Shown here: one piece after another, positions 14,086-22,826 of the stretch
How the letters are laid out: each line of letters opens with the position of its first letter
How positions within the stretch are numbered: the first letter of the stretch is position 1
From: Clostridium sp. CAG:524
Lineage (GTDB): Bacteria > Bacillota_I > Bacilli_A > RF39 > UBA660
Direction: 5' to 3'
Length of the DNA stretch: 45,858 nucleotides
Assembly: GCA_000434555.1 (NCBI GenBank)
Contig: FR880116.1
Span: forward strand, 77,970-123,827
Notes under the pieces: model-generated
What the model saw: the letters and a program-made list of their open reading frames with translations, nothing else
Database searches by the model: none
Told to the model about the DNA's origin: nothing
Position numbers and translations under genes: made by a program

Positions 14086-16848
14086 TTATTGATTAACTGT
14101 TACAGTTTGTATAACTTTTTTACTATACATTTTATCTTCATATTTAAATGTGATAGTGTAAGTGATTTTATAGGTACCAGCAGTGGCAGTAAAATTATCA
14201 ATTGTTGGTCCACCATTACCACTAATTGATGTGTAACTTACAGTTAAGTCACTAATATTATTTTTAACGTCAATACCATTTAATTTAATAGCGTTAACTG
14301 ATGTATTATCTAAATAATTGTATTTATCATTTAATTTAATTTTTTTTGTAAGATCGTTTATAGAAATATCAAAAATTTTATCTTCATTTCCTGTAGCATT
14401 AAGTGATATTTTAATCCCATCAGAGGCATTGCTTTTAAATATAGAATAAATACTTTTAATAATAACACCATCAAATGTTCCATGATATTTGTTTAAATCT
14501 ATTTCCATTGATGTATCTTTTGTAAAACCAACATATGTAGAATTTGTACCTGAAGTTAAGTAAACAGCAAATCCAAATTCACCAATATTAGAATTGTTGT
14601 AATTGATTCTTTTCTTTAAATAATCTTCCGCCCATATTGTATATCCTTTTTTGAAATATTCAGTTAGATATGTTTCACTTATTGCATCAGGAGTACCTGG
14701 TGAATTCCAACTGATAGTTAATCTTTTGCCATTAATAGAATATGTTCCTGGTGTGGGGTCTGCAAGTTTAGAAAATCTATTTGAAACTTCACTAGGTTCT
14801 GTGCCGCTTATAAATATGAAACTCTTTTTAAGTTTACTTGGTGTATAAGCACTTGGCTTTTGAGCAGGTATTGTTTCAAGTTCAACTTCTGTAGTAGTAA
14901 GTCCACCTGGATTTTTAAATTTAGCATTTTTTTCATATATTTTATTACCAAGAGCAGCTTGTATTTTTAATCTTTCATTACTAGCATGACCCATTGTCAT
15001 ATAATATTTCTTCTTTACATTATCTTTTGTAAGACCTTCTGGATAACCATACCATATTGCCATAGCATAATCAGTTGTATAACTTGATGTCCATGAATCT
15101 GGTATTACTGAACTAGTAAGTCCATAAGTTTTAAGAAGTGCTGTATCATATGAGCTTGTACCAGTTTTAGTAGCAACTTGTGTGCCCTTTACTTTAAGCC
15201 TTGAAGTAGTAACTCCAGTTAGGACAGTAGATAGTATGTAAGCTGTTTGTTCTTTCATAACTCTTTTTCTTTCAATATCAGGAGTATATTCTTCTTCACT
15301 TTCACGATACACAATCTTAGTAAAGGAATAAGGCTTAGTATAATATCCACCATTACCAAATGCAGCATAGGCACCAGCAAGTATTTCAGGAGTAGCAGTA
15401 TTAAATGCTCCAACTGAATATGATTGAGGAAGTTTAGTAATACCTTCTTCAGGTTGTACACCAAGGTTTGTCATAAATTCCATTTTTTGTTCATTAGTAG
15501 TCATATTAAATGCTTGTAAAGCACATGTATTAACTGAATTCTTTAAACAATCTCTCATTGTCATAAATCCATTATATTTACCATTAAAGTTTCTCATAGA
15601 TCCACTTCCATAAGGAGTTTTTTCATCAATAAATGGACCATATGTACTTAAATTTTCATATTCAATAGCAGGACCATAATCAAGAATAGGCTTGATTGTA
15701 CTACCAGGGTGTCTCTTAGTTTGATAATCAAATGTAGCAAGATTAAGAGTATTTGCACCTTTTTTATTTCTACCAGCTCCAACAGCAATTAAGGCACCAG
15801 TTTTAACATCAACAACTGCAACACCAACTTGAATTTTATCATTTTTAAATTTATATGTTTTATAAAAATTATTTATAACATCTTGTTTATCTTTTCTCAT
15901 GGTTGTATATATATCCATTGGAACATCATATGGATTATGACCAGTCATTTCAATTACATCTGCAACAACAGTATCAATAAATCCAATATATTCATTTGTA
16001 CTTGATACACCTTCATCTAAGAAATCTTTTATTTCAACAGATGTACCAGCTTTATACTCATCATCTGTTATATATCCATGTCTTTTCATTAAGTAAAGAA
16101 CTGTATTTTTTCTAGCATTTGCATCATTAGGATTTATATAAGCATTATACCCATTAGGTGATTGGAACATACCAGCTATCATTGCTGCTTCAACTAAATT
16201 TATATCGCCAATATCTTTACCAAAGTAATATTGACTTGCTTGTTGAACTCCATAAATATTACCTCCCATACAAGGAATATTTACGTAATATTCAATTATT
16301 TCTTCTTTGGTAAATGCTTTTTCAAGTTTAAATACTGCCATATATATATCAGTAAATTTTCTTATAATACCTTTAATACCTTGAGCTTCAAAATCTGTGT
16401 ATTCTAATTTTGAAAGTTGCATTGTTAGGGTAGAAGCACCACCACCTCCACGACCAAGTACTTGACTAATTGAGGCTTTTAAGAATCTAGGAGCATCAAA
16501 TCCATTATGTTGAAAGAATCTTGAATCTTCTGTTGCTATAATCGCATCAATTAATACTTGAGGAAGTTCATCATAAGTAACTTTTTCTCTTTTTTCACTA
16601 CCAAGAGTAGCATATAAATTACCATCTGAATCAAATATTCTCGTTGATTCTTTTTCAAACATGTTATTTTTATCAAATTCTGGAGCACTCTTTACAATGT
16701 AGTAGCAAAACCCAATACCAGCCATAAAGCAAAGTAATCCACATGTCAGTACAAATACAAGTAACCAGTATCCAAATCTAAATTTACGTTTCTTTTTAGG
16801 AGTACTTTCACCATCAACATTATCTTTTTTCTTTCTAAATTTCTTCAT
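14086..16848 (-). CDS. Class A penicillin-binding protein (PBP1A-type, glycosyltransferase plus transpeptidase)
   Basis: About 920 residues. A basic cytoplasmic tail and one membrane helix (27-50) lead to a GT51 domain: catalytic Glu107 in TEDSRFF, GGASTLTMQL (where GGSTITQQL is usual) and FTKEEIIEYYVN. The transpeptidase has Ser383 in STIK, then SVN and KTGTSS. The last 250 residues are beta-rich (TYSINGKRLTISWNSPGTPD and later strands), probably fibronectin/Ig-like extensions as in other Firmicute PBP1 proteins. It polymerises and cross-links peptidoglycan outside the membrane. Start 16848 is set by AAGGAAGG; an upstream ATG at 16890 overlaps recU. The gene follows recU, the same pairing as ponA-recU in B. 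subtilis. Confidence 0.95.
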   Translation of the reverse strand: MKKFRKKKDNVDGESTPKKKRKFRFGYWLLVFVLTCGLLCFMAGIGFCYYIVKSAPEFDKNNMFEKESTRIFDSDGNLYATLGSEKREKVTYDELPQVLIDAIIATEDSRFFQHNGFDAPRFLKASISQVLGRGGGGASTLTMQLSKLEYTDFEAQGIKGIIRKFTDIYMAVFKLEKAFTKEEIIEYYVNIPCMGGNIYGVQQASQYYFGKDIGDINLVEAAMIAGMFQSPNGYNAYINPNDANARKNTVLYLMKRHGYITDDEYKAGTSVEIKDFLDEGVSSTNEYIGFIDTVVADVIEMTGHNPYDVPMDIYTTMRKDKQDVINNFYKTYKFKNDKIQVGVAVVDVKTGALIAVGAGRNKKGANTLNLATFDYQTKRHPGSTIKPILDYGPAIEYENLSTYGPFIDEKTPYGSGSMRNFNGKYNGFMTMRDCLKNSVNTCALQAFNMTTNEQKMEFMTNLGVQPEEGITKLPQSYSVGAFNTATPEILAGAYAAFGNGGYYTKPYSFTKIVYRESEEEYTPDIERKRVMKEQTAYILSTVLTGVTTSRLKVKGTQVATKTGTSSYDTALLKTYGLTSSVIPDSWTSSYTTDYAMAIWYGYPEGLTKDNVKKKYYMTMGHASNERLKIQAALGNKIYEKNAKFKNPGGLTTTEVELETIPAQKPSAYTPSKLKKSFIFISGTEPSEVSNRFSKLADPTPGTYSINGKRLTISWNSPGTPDAISETYLTEYFKKGYTIWAEDYLKKRINYNNSNIGEFGFAVYLTSGTNSTYVGFTKDTSMEIDLNKYHGTFDGVIIKSIYSIFKSNASDGIKISLNATGNEDKIFDISINDLTKKIKLNDKYNYLDNTSVNAIKLNGIDVKNNISDLTVSYTSISGNGGPTIDNFTATAGTYKITYTITFKYEDKMYSKKVIQTVTVNQ

Positions 16849-16861
16849 AAAATTCCTTCCT

Positions 16862-17401
16862 TTAATTAAAATAAGCTTTATCAACTGCATCTAAATATTT
16901 AAGTCTTGGTGTATAACTTTCACTTATTTTATATCCTTTTTCTTTAATATAATTATATTCTATAGATTTTCTTTCATTATTATCTATAAAATCAATTAAA
17001 TCCTCACCTTTAAATAAATAAAATTCATTATTCATAAATATTATCAAAAATACAATTCCTTTTTGCTTAATAACTCTTCTTATATGAAGTATTTGATGTT
17101 CTTTAACGTTACTAAGTGGAAAAGATGTTTTAGAGTGACATTCTTTTGCATCAAATTCAATATATTTTTCTCTATATATTCCATTATAATCAAGTGTTGA
17201 AATACTAGAATAAACTGCTTTATTTATCAAATGTGAGTTGTTAGTAGGATAACTAACATTAAGTACTTTAATAGGTGTAGGCTTTTTATATATCAAACAT
17301 TTCTCTATATTGTTATAATATGTATTAGAATCATTTAATATATTTTCGAGAAACATACCTCTATTTTTATAAGTAGAATTATTCATAGATGTAATATTCA
17401 T
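16862..17401 (-). CDS. recU: Holliday junction resolvase RecU
   Basis: About 179 residues. The N-terminal Asn/Tyr-rich strand and RGMFLE begin the nuclease fold; YIEFDAKECHSKTSFPL contains the E-x-K/D core of RecU-type resolvases, followed by the conserved HQ. RecU cuts four-way junctions during recombination and chromosome segregation. AGGTGG lies just before the ATG at 17401, which is preferred over the GTG at 17413. A TATAAT -10 on the minus strand (17422-17427) precedes it. The pbp gene begins 13 bases after its stop. Confidence 0.9.
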   Translation of the reverse strand: MNITSMNNSTYKNRGMFLENILNDSNTYYNNIEKCLIYKKPTPIKVLNVSYPTNNSHLINKAVYSSISTLDYNGIYREKYIEFDAKECHSKTSFPLSNVKEHQILHIRRVIKQKGIVFLIIFMNNEFYLFKGEDLIDFIDNNERKSIEYNYIKEKGYKISESYTPRLKYLDAVDKAYFN

Positions 17402-17473
17402 AATGCACACCACCTATATACATTATACTATAAATGATATGATTTTTCTATATATTATACTTTAGAGTGTAAA

Positions 17474-17502
17474 TTGACAAATTGTATTAAAAGTGATATA
17501 AT
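17474..17502 (+). promoter_or_regulatory. Perfect consensus sigma-A promoter
   Basis: TTGACA (17474-17479), exactly 17 bases, TATAAT (17497-17502). It drives the small membrane protein at 17526 and is divergent from the recU promoter about 50 bases away. Confidence 0.93.
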
Positions 17503-17525
17503 ATAGCGCATTAAAGGGGTAGATT

Positions 17526-17933
17526 ATGAAGAAAGTATTAATAATAATGTTGTTATTTTTAATAGGTATTTTAAATGTAAATGCTAGTTCAGTTGAAAGT
17601 GTAAGTGGTAATATGTATATTTTAGCAGAGACGCCTACAATTACTAATTTTGGAACAGGAGAAGAAAGCTGTAGTGATATACTTGGTCCTACGTTTACTG
17701 AACTTGTTAAACTTGGTATATCTATTGTTAGAATAGGTGGTTCTATAATTGCTATAGTAAATGCTATGTTACAATTAGTACCAGCTATTATGTCAAAAGA
17801 TGCAGGAGCTCTTAAAAAAGCTCTTGATAAATGTGTTATGATGGCAATAATTTTAGCAGTAATTGCGTTATTCCCATTAATATTAAATTTAATAGGTATG
17901 ATATTTAAATTTGATATGTCATGTTTAGCGTAA
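17526..17933 (+). CDS. Small secreted/membrane protein, VirB2/TrbC pilin-like
   Basis: 135 residues. There is a signal peptide (KKVLIIMLLFLIGILNVNAS), a short extracellular stretch with one Cys, then two hydrophobic helices (about 58-82 and 98-124) separated by a basic loop (SKDAGALKKALDKC). This layout, signal peptide plus two helices, is that of VirB2/TrbC-type pilins, but no secretion ATPase or other conjugation gene is nearby, so a function cannot be assigned. A perfect consensus promoter, a GGGGT ribosome-binding site and a tight terminator show that it is an independent and probably strongly expressed unit. Confidence 0.7.
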   Translation: MKKVLIIMLLFLIGILNVNASSVESVSGNMYILAETPTITNFGTGEESCSDILGPTFTELVKLGISIVRIGGSIIAIVNAMLQLVPAIMSKDAGALKKALDKCVMMAIILAVIALFPLILNLIGMIFKFDMSCLA

Positions 17934-17939
17934 ACGCAT

Positions 17940-17963
17940 AGTACTAGAAATAGTACTTTTTTT
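17940..17963 (+). terminator. Intrinsic terminator of the pilin-like gene
   Basis: AGTACTA (17940-17946), GAAA tetraloop, TAGTACT (17951-17957), then a T run. Confidence 0.9.
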
Positions 17964-18357
17964 AATAAATTATTTACTATGTATATTAAATTGTGATAAA
18001 CAATTATTAGTGAAGCACCTGAACCCCCCATAAAAAAGCAATAGGATAATAATAACAAGTAAAAAACTTATTAAGAAATACAAAAAATTATATAAATTGG
18101 TTCAAATAATTCATTAAGAATTTACCACTATATTTTGTCTAGCATACATTTTTAACTAATTACATTTAAAAAGAGTTACTTTTTACCATAGACAACATTG
18201 AATTTTCACAAAACTCTTTTTTTTTACTTGAAAATGTGCTAAAATAAACTCGCTTTAAGAAAAAAGACATGCTTATTGATTTAATATTCTAGTGCTTAAT
18301 ATAAGTGAATATTAATTTAAAGATAGGCAGAAGAATTAACGAAAGGAGAAATGAAAA
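17964..18357 (+). other. Long intergenic region upstream of rpsB; probable leader/attenuator
   Basis: No gene is supported in these 394 bases. A GC-rich patch (AAGCACCTGAACCCCCC at about 18014-18030) stands out. A stem AAAAAGAGTT (18168-18177) with AACTCTTTTT (18212-18221) and more T after it looks like a terminator with a 34-base loop. Beyond it TAAAAT (18240-18245), preceded by TG one base upstream, could be an rpsB -10 without a good -35. The remaining 110 bases are a long leader with AAAGGAG before rpsB. An S2 autoregulatory leader or a small RNA ending at 18225 are both possible. Confidence 0.45.
18168..18225 (+). terminator. Terminator-like hairpin before rpsB
   Basis: A 10-bp stem AAAAAGAGTT/AACTCTTTTT with a long loop and a run of nine T. 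It could end an unannotated transcript or act as an attenuator. Confidence 0.55.
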
Positions 18358-19317
18358 ATGGCAGTAATTGCAAAAAGTTATTTATTAGAAGCAGGTGTTC
18401 ACTTTGGACATCAAGCAAAAAGATGGAATCCTAAAATGAAGGAATACATTTTCACTACAAGAGATGACATTCATATTATTGATTTACAAAAAACTGTTGA
18501 AAAAATAGAAGAAGCTTACGCTGAACTTCTTAAAGCATGCGAAAACGGTGGTAAGGTTCTATTCGTAGGTACTAAAAAACAAGCTAAAGAAGCTAGTATT
18601 GAAGAAGCAACTAGATGTAATAGTTTTTATGTAACAGAAAGATGGCTAGGAGGAACTCTTACTAACTTTAGAACTATTAAAGAAAGAATTAAGAGACTTG
18701 TAGAAATCGAAAAAATGGAAAAGGATGGTAAATTCGAATTACTACCTAAAAAAGAAGTTGCAAAAATTCAAAAAGAATATGACAGATTAAATAAACTTCT
18801 AGGTGGAGTTCGTGAAATGGATCGTTTACCAAAAGCAATCATCGTTGTTGATCCAAGAGTGGAAACTAATGCTATACATGAAGCTCGTAAATTACACATT
18901 CCAGTATTTGGAATTGTAGATACTAACTGTGATCCAGATGACGTAGATTTCCCAATTCCAGCTAATGATGATGCTGTTAGAAGTGTTAAAGTAGTTTTAG
19001 GTGTTTTAGCTAATGCTGTTTGTGAAGCAAACGGACTTCCATTAGTAGACTATGTTACTGAAGATGAAAATGCAGTAAAACCATCAAAAGAAATCAAAGT
19101 TGAAACTAAAGTAGTTGAATTTGATGATTTTAGTGAAGAAGAATCTAAGAAAGTAGAAAAGAATACTAAAAAAGAAGGAAAAAAAGAAGCTAAAAAAGAA
19201 GAAAAAGTTGATTATTCATCAATGAGTGTTGCTGAATTAAAGAAAATTGCTAAAGAAAAAGGTGTTTCTGGATATTCAACAATGAAAAAAGATGAATTAG
19301 TTGATGCTTTAAATTAG
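18358..19317 (+). CDS. rpsB: 30S ribosomal protein S2 with C-terminal Rho-N/SAP-like extension
   Basis: 319 residues, against about 230-260 usually. The S2 body is intact (LLEAGVHFGHQAKRWNPKM, ERWLGGTLTNFRTI, VVDPRVETNAIHEARKL, IPVFGIVDTNCDPD). After about residue 235 a Lys/Glu-rich linker leads to residues 289-319: MSVAELKKIAKEKG, then VSGYSTMKKDELVDAL. That is the pattern of the Rho N-terminal/SAP-like helix-extended-loop-helix fold, which binds nucleic acids. S2 sits on the back of the small subunit near S1, so an added nucleic-acid-binding module might help mRNA contact (inference). tsf follows after 10 bases. Confidence 0.96.
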   Translation: MAVIAKSYLLEAGVHFGHQAKRWNPKMKEYIFTTRDDIHIIDLQKTVEKIEEAYAELLKACENGGKVLFVGTKKQAKEASIEEATRCNSFYVTERWLGGTLTNFRTIKERIKRLVEIEKMEKDGKFELLPKKEVAKIQKEYDRLNKLLGGVREMDRLPKAIIVVDPRVETNAIHEARKLHIPVFGIVDTNCDPDDVDFPIPANDDAVRSVKVVLGVLANAVCEANGLPLVDYVTEDENAVKPSKEIKVETKVVEFDDFSEEESKKVEKNTKKEGKKEAKKEEKVDYSSMSVAELKKIAKEKGVSGYSTMKKDELVDALN

Positions 19318-19327
19318 GAGGCAAAGT

Positions 19328-20200
19328 ATGAATATTAGTGCTAGTATGGTTAAAGAACTAAGAGAAAAAACTGGAGCAGGAATGATGGATTGCAAAAAGG
19401 CTCTTGTTGAAACTAACGGAGATATGGAAAAAGCAATCGATTATTTAAGAGAAAAGGGTATTTCTAAAGCTGCTAAAAAAGCTGAAAGAATAGCTGCAGA
19501 AGGTCTTTCAAATATTTATATTAAAGGTAACGATGCAGTTGTAGTTGAACTTAATAGTGAAACTGATTTCGTTGCTAAAAATGCTGAATTTAAAGAATTA
19601 TTAGATAAAATTGGAAATACTATTTTAGAAAATAATGTAACTTCTATGGAAGAAGCATTAAATACTAAATGTGGAGATGAAACTATTAACGATTTAATAG
19701 TTAATGCTACTGCTAAAATAGGTGAAAAAATATCTTTAAGAAGATTTGAAAAAGTCACTAAGACTGATTCACAAGTATTTGGTTCATATTTACATATGGG
19801 TGGAAAAATTTCATCTTTAACAATTATTGAAGGTGGAAATGAAGAAGTTGCTCGTGATGTAGCAATGCAAGCAGCAGCTATGAGACCTCAATATATTAAT
19901 ATTGAATCAGTACCAGCTGAAGACTTAGAAAGAGAAAAAGCTGTTATTAAAGAACAAGTTATTAATGAAGGTAAAAAGCCTGAATTTGCTGATAAAATTG
20001 TTGAAGGTAGAATTAGAAAATTCTATGAAGAAACTGTTTTAGAGGAACAAGCATTCATTAAAGATTCTGGATTAACAGTAAAAGCTTATTTAGAAAATAA
20101 TAAAGCTACATTAGTAAAACTTGTTAAATATGAAGTTGGAGAAGGAATGGAAAAGAGAAATGATGACTTCGCTGCTGAAGTAATGAGTCAAATTAAGTAG
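19328..20200 (+). CDS. tsf: Elongation factor Ts
   Basis: 290 residues. The UBA-like N-terminus has the signature VKELREKTGAGMMDCKKAL, and NSETDFVAKN is the TDFVAxN motif that inserts into EF-Tu to release GDP. Helical dimerisation and C-terminal modules follow, ending KRNDDFAAEVMSQI. AGGAGG at the end of rpsB serves as ribosome-binding site. The rpsB-tsf order is universal in bacteria. A strong terminator follows. Confidence 0.97.
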   Translation: MNISASMVKELREKTGAGMMDCKKALVETNGDMEKAIDYLREKGISKAAKKAERIAAEGLSNIYIKGNDAVVVELNSETDFVAKNAEFKELLDKIGNTILENNVTSMEEALNTKCGDETINDLIVNATAKIGEKISLRRFEKVTKTDSQVFGSYLHMGGKISSLTIIEGGNEEVARDVAMQAAAMRPQYINIESVPAEDLEREKAVIKEQVINEGKKPEFADKIVEGRIRKFYEETVLEEQAFIKDSGLTVKAYLENNKATLVKLVKYEVGEGMEKRNDDFAAEVMSQIK

Positions 20201-20206
20201 TTTAAT

Positions 20207-20231
20207 AAAGATACCTGATGGTATCTTTTTT
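20207..20231 (+). terminator. Intrinsic terminator of rpsB-tsf
   Basis: AAAGATACC (20207-20215), TGAT loop, GGTATCTTT (20220-20228) and T run. Confidence 0.9.
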
Positions 20232-20266
20232 CTTTATAAACTAGTATAATGTCTATAGGTGATTTT

Positions 20267-20566
20267 ATGGGAAATATTATAAGTGCAATGTTACCTTCTA
20301 TATTTTTTGTTAATTTTTATAGGAATAACAAAAAGAATAAAAAATGGGTTGTATTGTATGCTAAATTATTATTTATAAGCAATATTATAAGTATATTTAT
20401 TATTTATAAATATTTTAATTTTACTAATTTTGAAAATAGTATAGTATTTTCATTAAGATATGGTGTTATATCCTTTATAGTAAACTTGATTATGATGTTA
20501 ATATACAAAGTAGTGATTAATTATATAAAAGTTAAAGTCGAAATCAAAAAGGTAGATAACAAATGA
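20267..20566 (+). CDS. Small membrane protein of unknown function, partner of the following sulfatase-family gene
   Basis: 99 residues with three predicted membrane segments separated by basic loops (NNKKNKKW). AGGTG at 20257-20261 selects the ATG at 20267; the ATG at 20249 overlaps a TATAAT -10 (20245-20250) and is unlikely. The stop overlaps the next start by four bases (ATGA), so the two proteins are probably made together. I do not recognise the family; a membrane helper for the phosphoglycerol transferase is only a guess from position. Confidence 0.72.
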   Translation: MGNIISAMLPSIFFVNFYRNNKKNKKWVVLYAKLLFISNIISIFIIYKYFNFTNFENSIVFSLRYGVISFIVNLIMMLIYKVVINYIKVKVEIKKVDNK

Positions 20567-22113
20567 AAAGGGTAAAAAATATATTATTAATAACTTATCT
20601 ATTAATTCTAACTTTAATACTAATTGTTACTTTCTATTTTAAATTTTGTTTTTCAAATGAAACAATAGAGGAATTATATTTTTATTTAACTAATGGGGTA
20701 GTACATGCTGATGCTGGCGTTTTCTTAATAGCAGTTGGAGATTGCTTATTGTTTTTTCTATTAGTATTTGGGGTATTATTAGCGTTATATTATAATATTC
20801 TAATTGATAAAGAAGTATATTTAAATATTAAATTTAAAAATGGAAAATCGATAAGAAAGCAAATATATCCTTTAAATTTCTTTCTAAAACATAGAAAAGT
20901 TTCATTAGTGATAACTACTATTTTTATATTATTTCTTTCTATTATAAATATGAATGGTATTAATTACATAAAGGATAATGTCAATGTATCTACTTTTATA
21001 GAAGATAATTATGTTATGCCTAAAAATAACAATATTGTTTTTGAAAAGAAAAATAATTTAATTCTTATATTCGCTGAATCTTTTGAAACAACTTTATTTA
21101 GCAAAGAAGAAGGTGGAGAATGGGATTATAATGTAATGCCTGAAATGTATGATTTATTAAATGAAGAAGATTCTATATATTTTGCTAGTGATAATAAAAT
21201 AGGTGGAGTTAATGATTTATTCGCTACTACATGGACTACAGCTTCTATAGTTGCTAATACATCTGGATTACCATTTAAGATACCTATTGATGGTAATAAG
21301 TATCACTCTGATGATTTTATGAATGGTGCTTATACTCTTGGTGATATTCTTAAGGATAATGAATATTATAATGAAGTTATCTCAGCGGCTAATATGTCTT
21401 TTGGAGGTCTTAAAGAGTATTATACAAAACATGGAAATTATAATATAATCGATGGCGATAATGTTAAAAAATATGATAAAAATTATAATAAAAGTAATAA
21501 ATCAAGTTGGGGAATGAATGATAAATATTTATTTGATATAGCTAAGAAAAGACTCGAAAATATATCAAAGACAAATAAACCATTTAACTTGAATCTTATA
21601 ACTATTGACACACATGGTAATGATGAGTATCTAGGAGCATATTCTGAAAGAAAATATAAGAGCAGTAATGAAAATGCTTATGCGACTAGTTCAAAATTAA
21701 TATATGAGTTTATAGAATATGTTAAGAAGCAACCTTATTACAAGGATACAACTATTGTTATATTGGGTGATCATCCAAGTATGCATAAGACAATATATAA
21801 AAATATAGATAAATCAAGAAGGCTTAGATATAATGTGATAATTAATTCATTAAGAACATCTAATAATACTAAAAATAGAACATTTACAGCTTTAGATATG
21901 TATCCTACAATTTTATCTTCTATTGGAGCTAATATAGAAAATGATAGACTTAGTTTAGGTACCAATCTTTTCTCTAATAAAAAAACATTAGCTGAACAAT
22001 ATGGGCTTTCAAAGCTAGATAGTGAAATGTCTAAAAGATCGATGTTTTATAATGAAGAAATATTAGGTAATGATTATACTAAACTTTTATTAAGAAATAA
22101 AGATAGACATTAG
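20563..22113 (+). CDS. LTA synthase / MdoB-like phosphoglycerol transferase (sulfatase family membrane protein)
   Basis: 516 residues. Three N-terminal membrane helices (about 8-28, 47-75, 108-128) anchor a large extracellular domain of the alkaline-phosphatase fold. NLILIFAESFETT carries the first metal-binding Glu, TTWTTASIVANTSGLP the Thr nucleophile region, ITIDTHG and VILGDHPSM the later metal ligands. Enzymes with these motifs move glycerol phosphate from phosphatidylglycerol to lipoteichoic acid or glucans. The helix number is lower than in LtaS (five), and the motif set resembles MdoB/OpgB-type proteins, so the acceptor is uncertain. It is cotranscribed with the small membrane protein before it. 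Confidence 0.83.
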   Translation: MKRVKNILLITYLLILTLILIVTFYFKFCFSNETIEELYFYLTNGVVHADAGVFLIAVGDCLLFFLLVFGVLLALYYNILIDKEVYLNIKFKNGKSIRKQIYPLNFFLKHRKVSLVITTIFILFLSIINMNGINYIKDNVNVSTFIEDNYVMPKNNNIVFEKKNNLILIFAESFETTLFSKEEGGEWDYNVMPEMYDLLNEEDSIYFASDNKIGGVNDLFATTWTTASIVANTSGLPFKIPIDGNKYHSDDFMNGAYTLGDILKDNEYYNEVISAANMSFGGLKEYYTKHGNYNIIDGDNVKKYDKNYNKSNKSSWGMNDKYLFDIAKKRLENISKTNKPFNLNLITIDTHGNDEYLGAYSERKYKSSNENAYATSSKLIYEFIEYVKKQPYYKDTTIVILGDHPSMHKTIYKNIDKSRRLRYNVIINSLRTSNNTKNRTFTALDMYPTILSSIGANIENDRLSLGTNLFSNKKTLAEQYGLSKLDSEMSKRSMFYNEEILGNDYTKLLLRNKDRH

Positions 22114-22115
22114 TA

Positions 22116-22143
22116 TTGACAAAAATCAAATATACAATATAAT
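22116..22143 (+). promoter_or_regulatory. Promoter of the HNH-like gene
   Basis: TTGACA (22116-22121), 16-base spacer, TATAAT (22138-22143), three bases after the previous stop codon. Confidence 0.88.
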
Positions 22144-22160
22144 AATTCACGAGGTGGAGT

Positions 22161-22520
22161 ATGAATACAGAAGAACAAATAGTACTACAAAGAATGATTG
22201 AAATATATAAGCCTGGTGATATTGACTGGATGGGAACTAAAATTAAAAAGAATAACCCTTTAACTTTTCATCATATAGTAAAAAGAAAAAAAGGCGATAC
22301 AATTGTATCTAATGGAGCGTTACTTACTAGAAAAAGTCATCAAGTATTAAATAAATTACAGGCTAGAAATAGAGACTTATATGATAAATGGCAATGGTTA
22401 TTCATAGAGATAAATTGTTCTAATTCAAGTCCGAATACAGCACACTTAGAAGAGATCAAAGAACTTAGAAAAGAAACAAAGGAATTTTTATATGGTAAAC
22501 CAAAAACATTAAAATTATAA
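22161..22520 (+). CDS. Small HNH-like (His-Me finger) protein, function unknown
   Basis: 119 residues. NNPLTFHHIVKRKKG and the following NGALLTRKSHQVLNKLQ give an HH...N...H pattern (His37, His38 and a later Asn and His) that is typical of HNH-type nuclease cores lacking zinc-binding Cys. DKWQWLFIEIN and a charged tail follow. Proteins like this occur as single genes in Firmicute chromosomes; nuclease activity is not shown. It has its own consensus promoter and a GAGGTGG ribosome-binding site. No toxin-immunity partner is visible. Confidence 0.65.
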   Translation: MNTEEQIVLQRMIEIYKPGDIDWMGTKIKKNNPLTFHHIVKRKKGDTIVSNGALLTRKSHQVLNKLQARNRDLYDKWQWLFIEINCSNSSPNTAHLEEIKELRKETKEFLYGKPKTLKL

Positions 22521-22557
22521 AAATGTCAAATTAAATCACAAAATAAGTAGAATTTAC

Positions 22558-22586
22558 TTGAAATTTGGCACTTTTTGTTCTATAAT
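22558..22586 (+). promoter_or_regulatory. Promoter of rpsU-yqeY
   Basis: TTGAAA (22558-22563), 17-base spacer, TATAAT (22581-22586), followed by GGGAGGG before the rpsU GTG start. Confidence 0.88.
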
Positions 22587-22617
22587 CAATTATAGTCATG
22601 AAGGGAGGGAAGAAATA

Positions 22618-22809
22618 GTGACACACGTAGAAGTAAAAGACGGAAATATCGAGGGCGCATTAAAACGTTTCAAAATGAAAGTTCAAAGAAGTGGAATCCC
22701 TACTGAAATGAAAAAAAGAAAAGAATATTCTAAACCTGGCATTAAGAGAAGAGAAGCTAAAAAAGAAGCTATCAGAAATGCTAAAAAACATAACAAACAA
22801 AGATATTAA
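22618..22809 (+). CDS. rpsU: 30S ribosomal protein S21
   Basis: 63 residues, normal for S21. The gene starts with GTG at 22618, 10 bases after GGGAGGG, giving THVEVKDGNIEGALKRFK; an ATG-started longer frame from 22558 would begin inside the promoter and is rejected. The basic C-terminus KREAKKEAIRNAKKHNKQRY is typical. S21 lies near the anti-Shine-Dalgarno end of 16S rRNA and acts in initiation. yqeY follows, as in Bacillus. Confidence 0.95.
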   Translation: MTHVEVKDGNIEGALKRFKMKVQRSGIPTEMKKRKEYSKPGIKRREAKKEAIRNAKKHNKQRY

Positions 22810-22826
22810 TAAAGGAGTAGATAATT

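Noticed and set aside
17462..18058. 198-residue minus-strand open frame
   Set aside because: It lies opposite the pilin-like gene and includes its terminator and promoter; no motif or ribosome-binding site.
18000..18060. Small SRP RNA or 6S RNA in the C-rich patch
   Set aside because: The conserved SRP apical loop sequence is absent and no closed stem fits either RNA.
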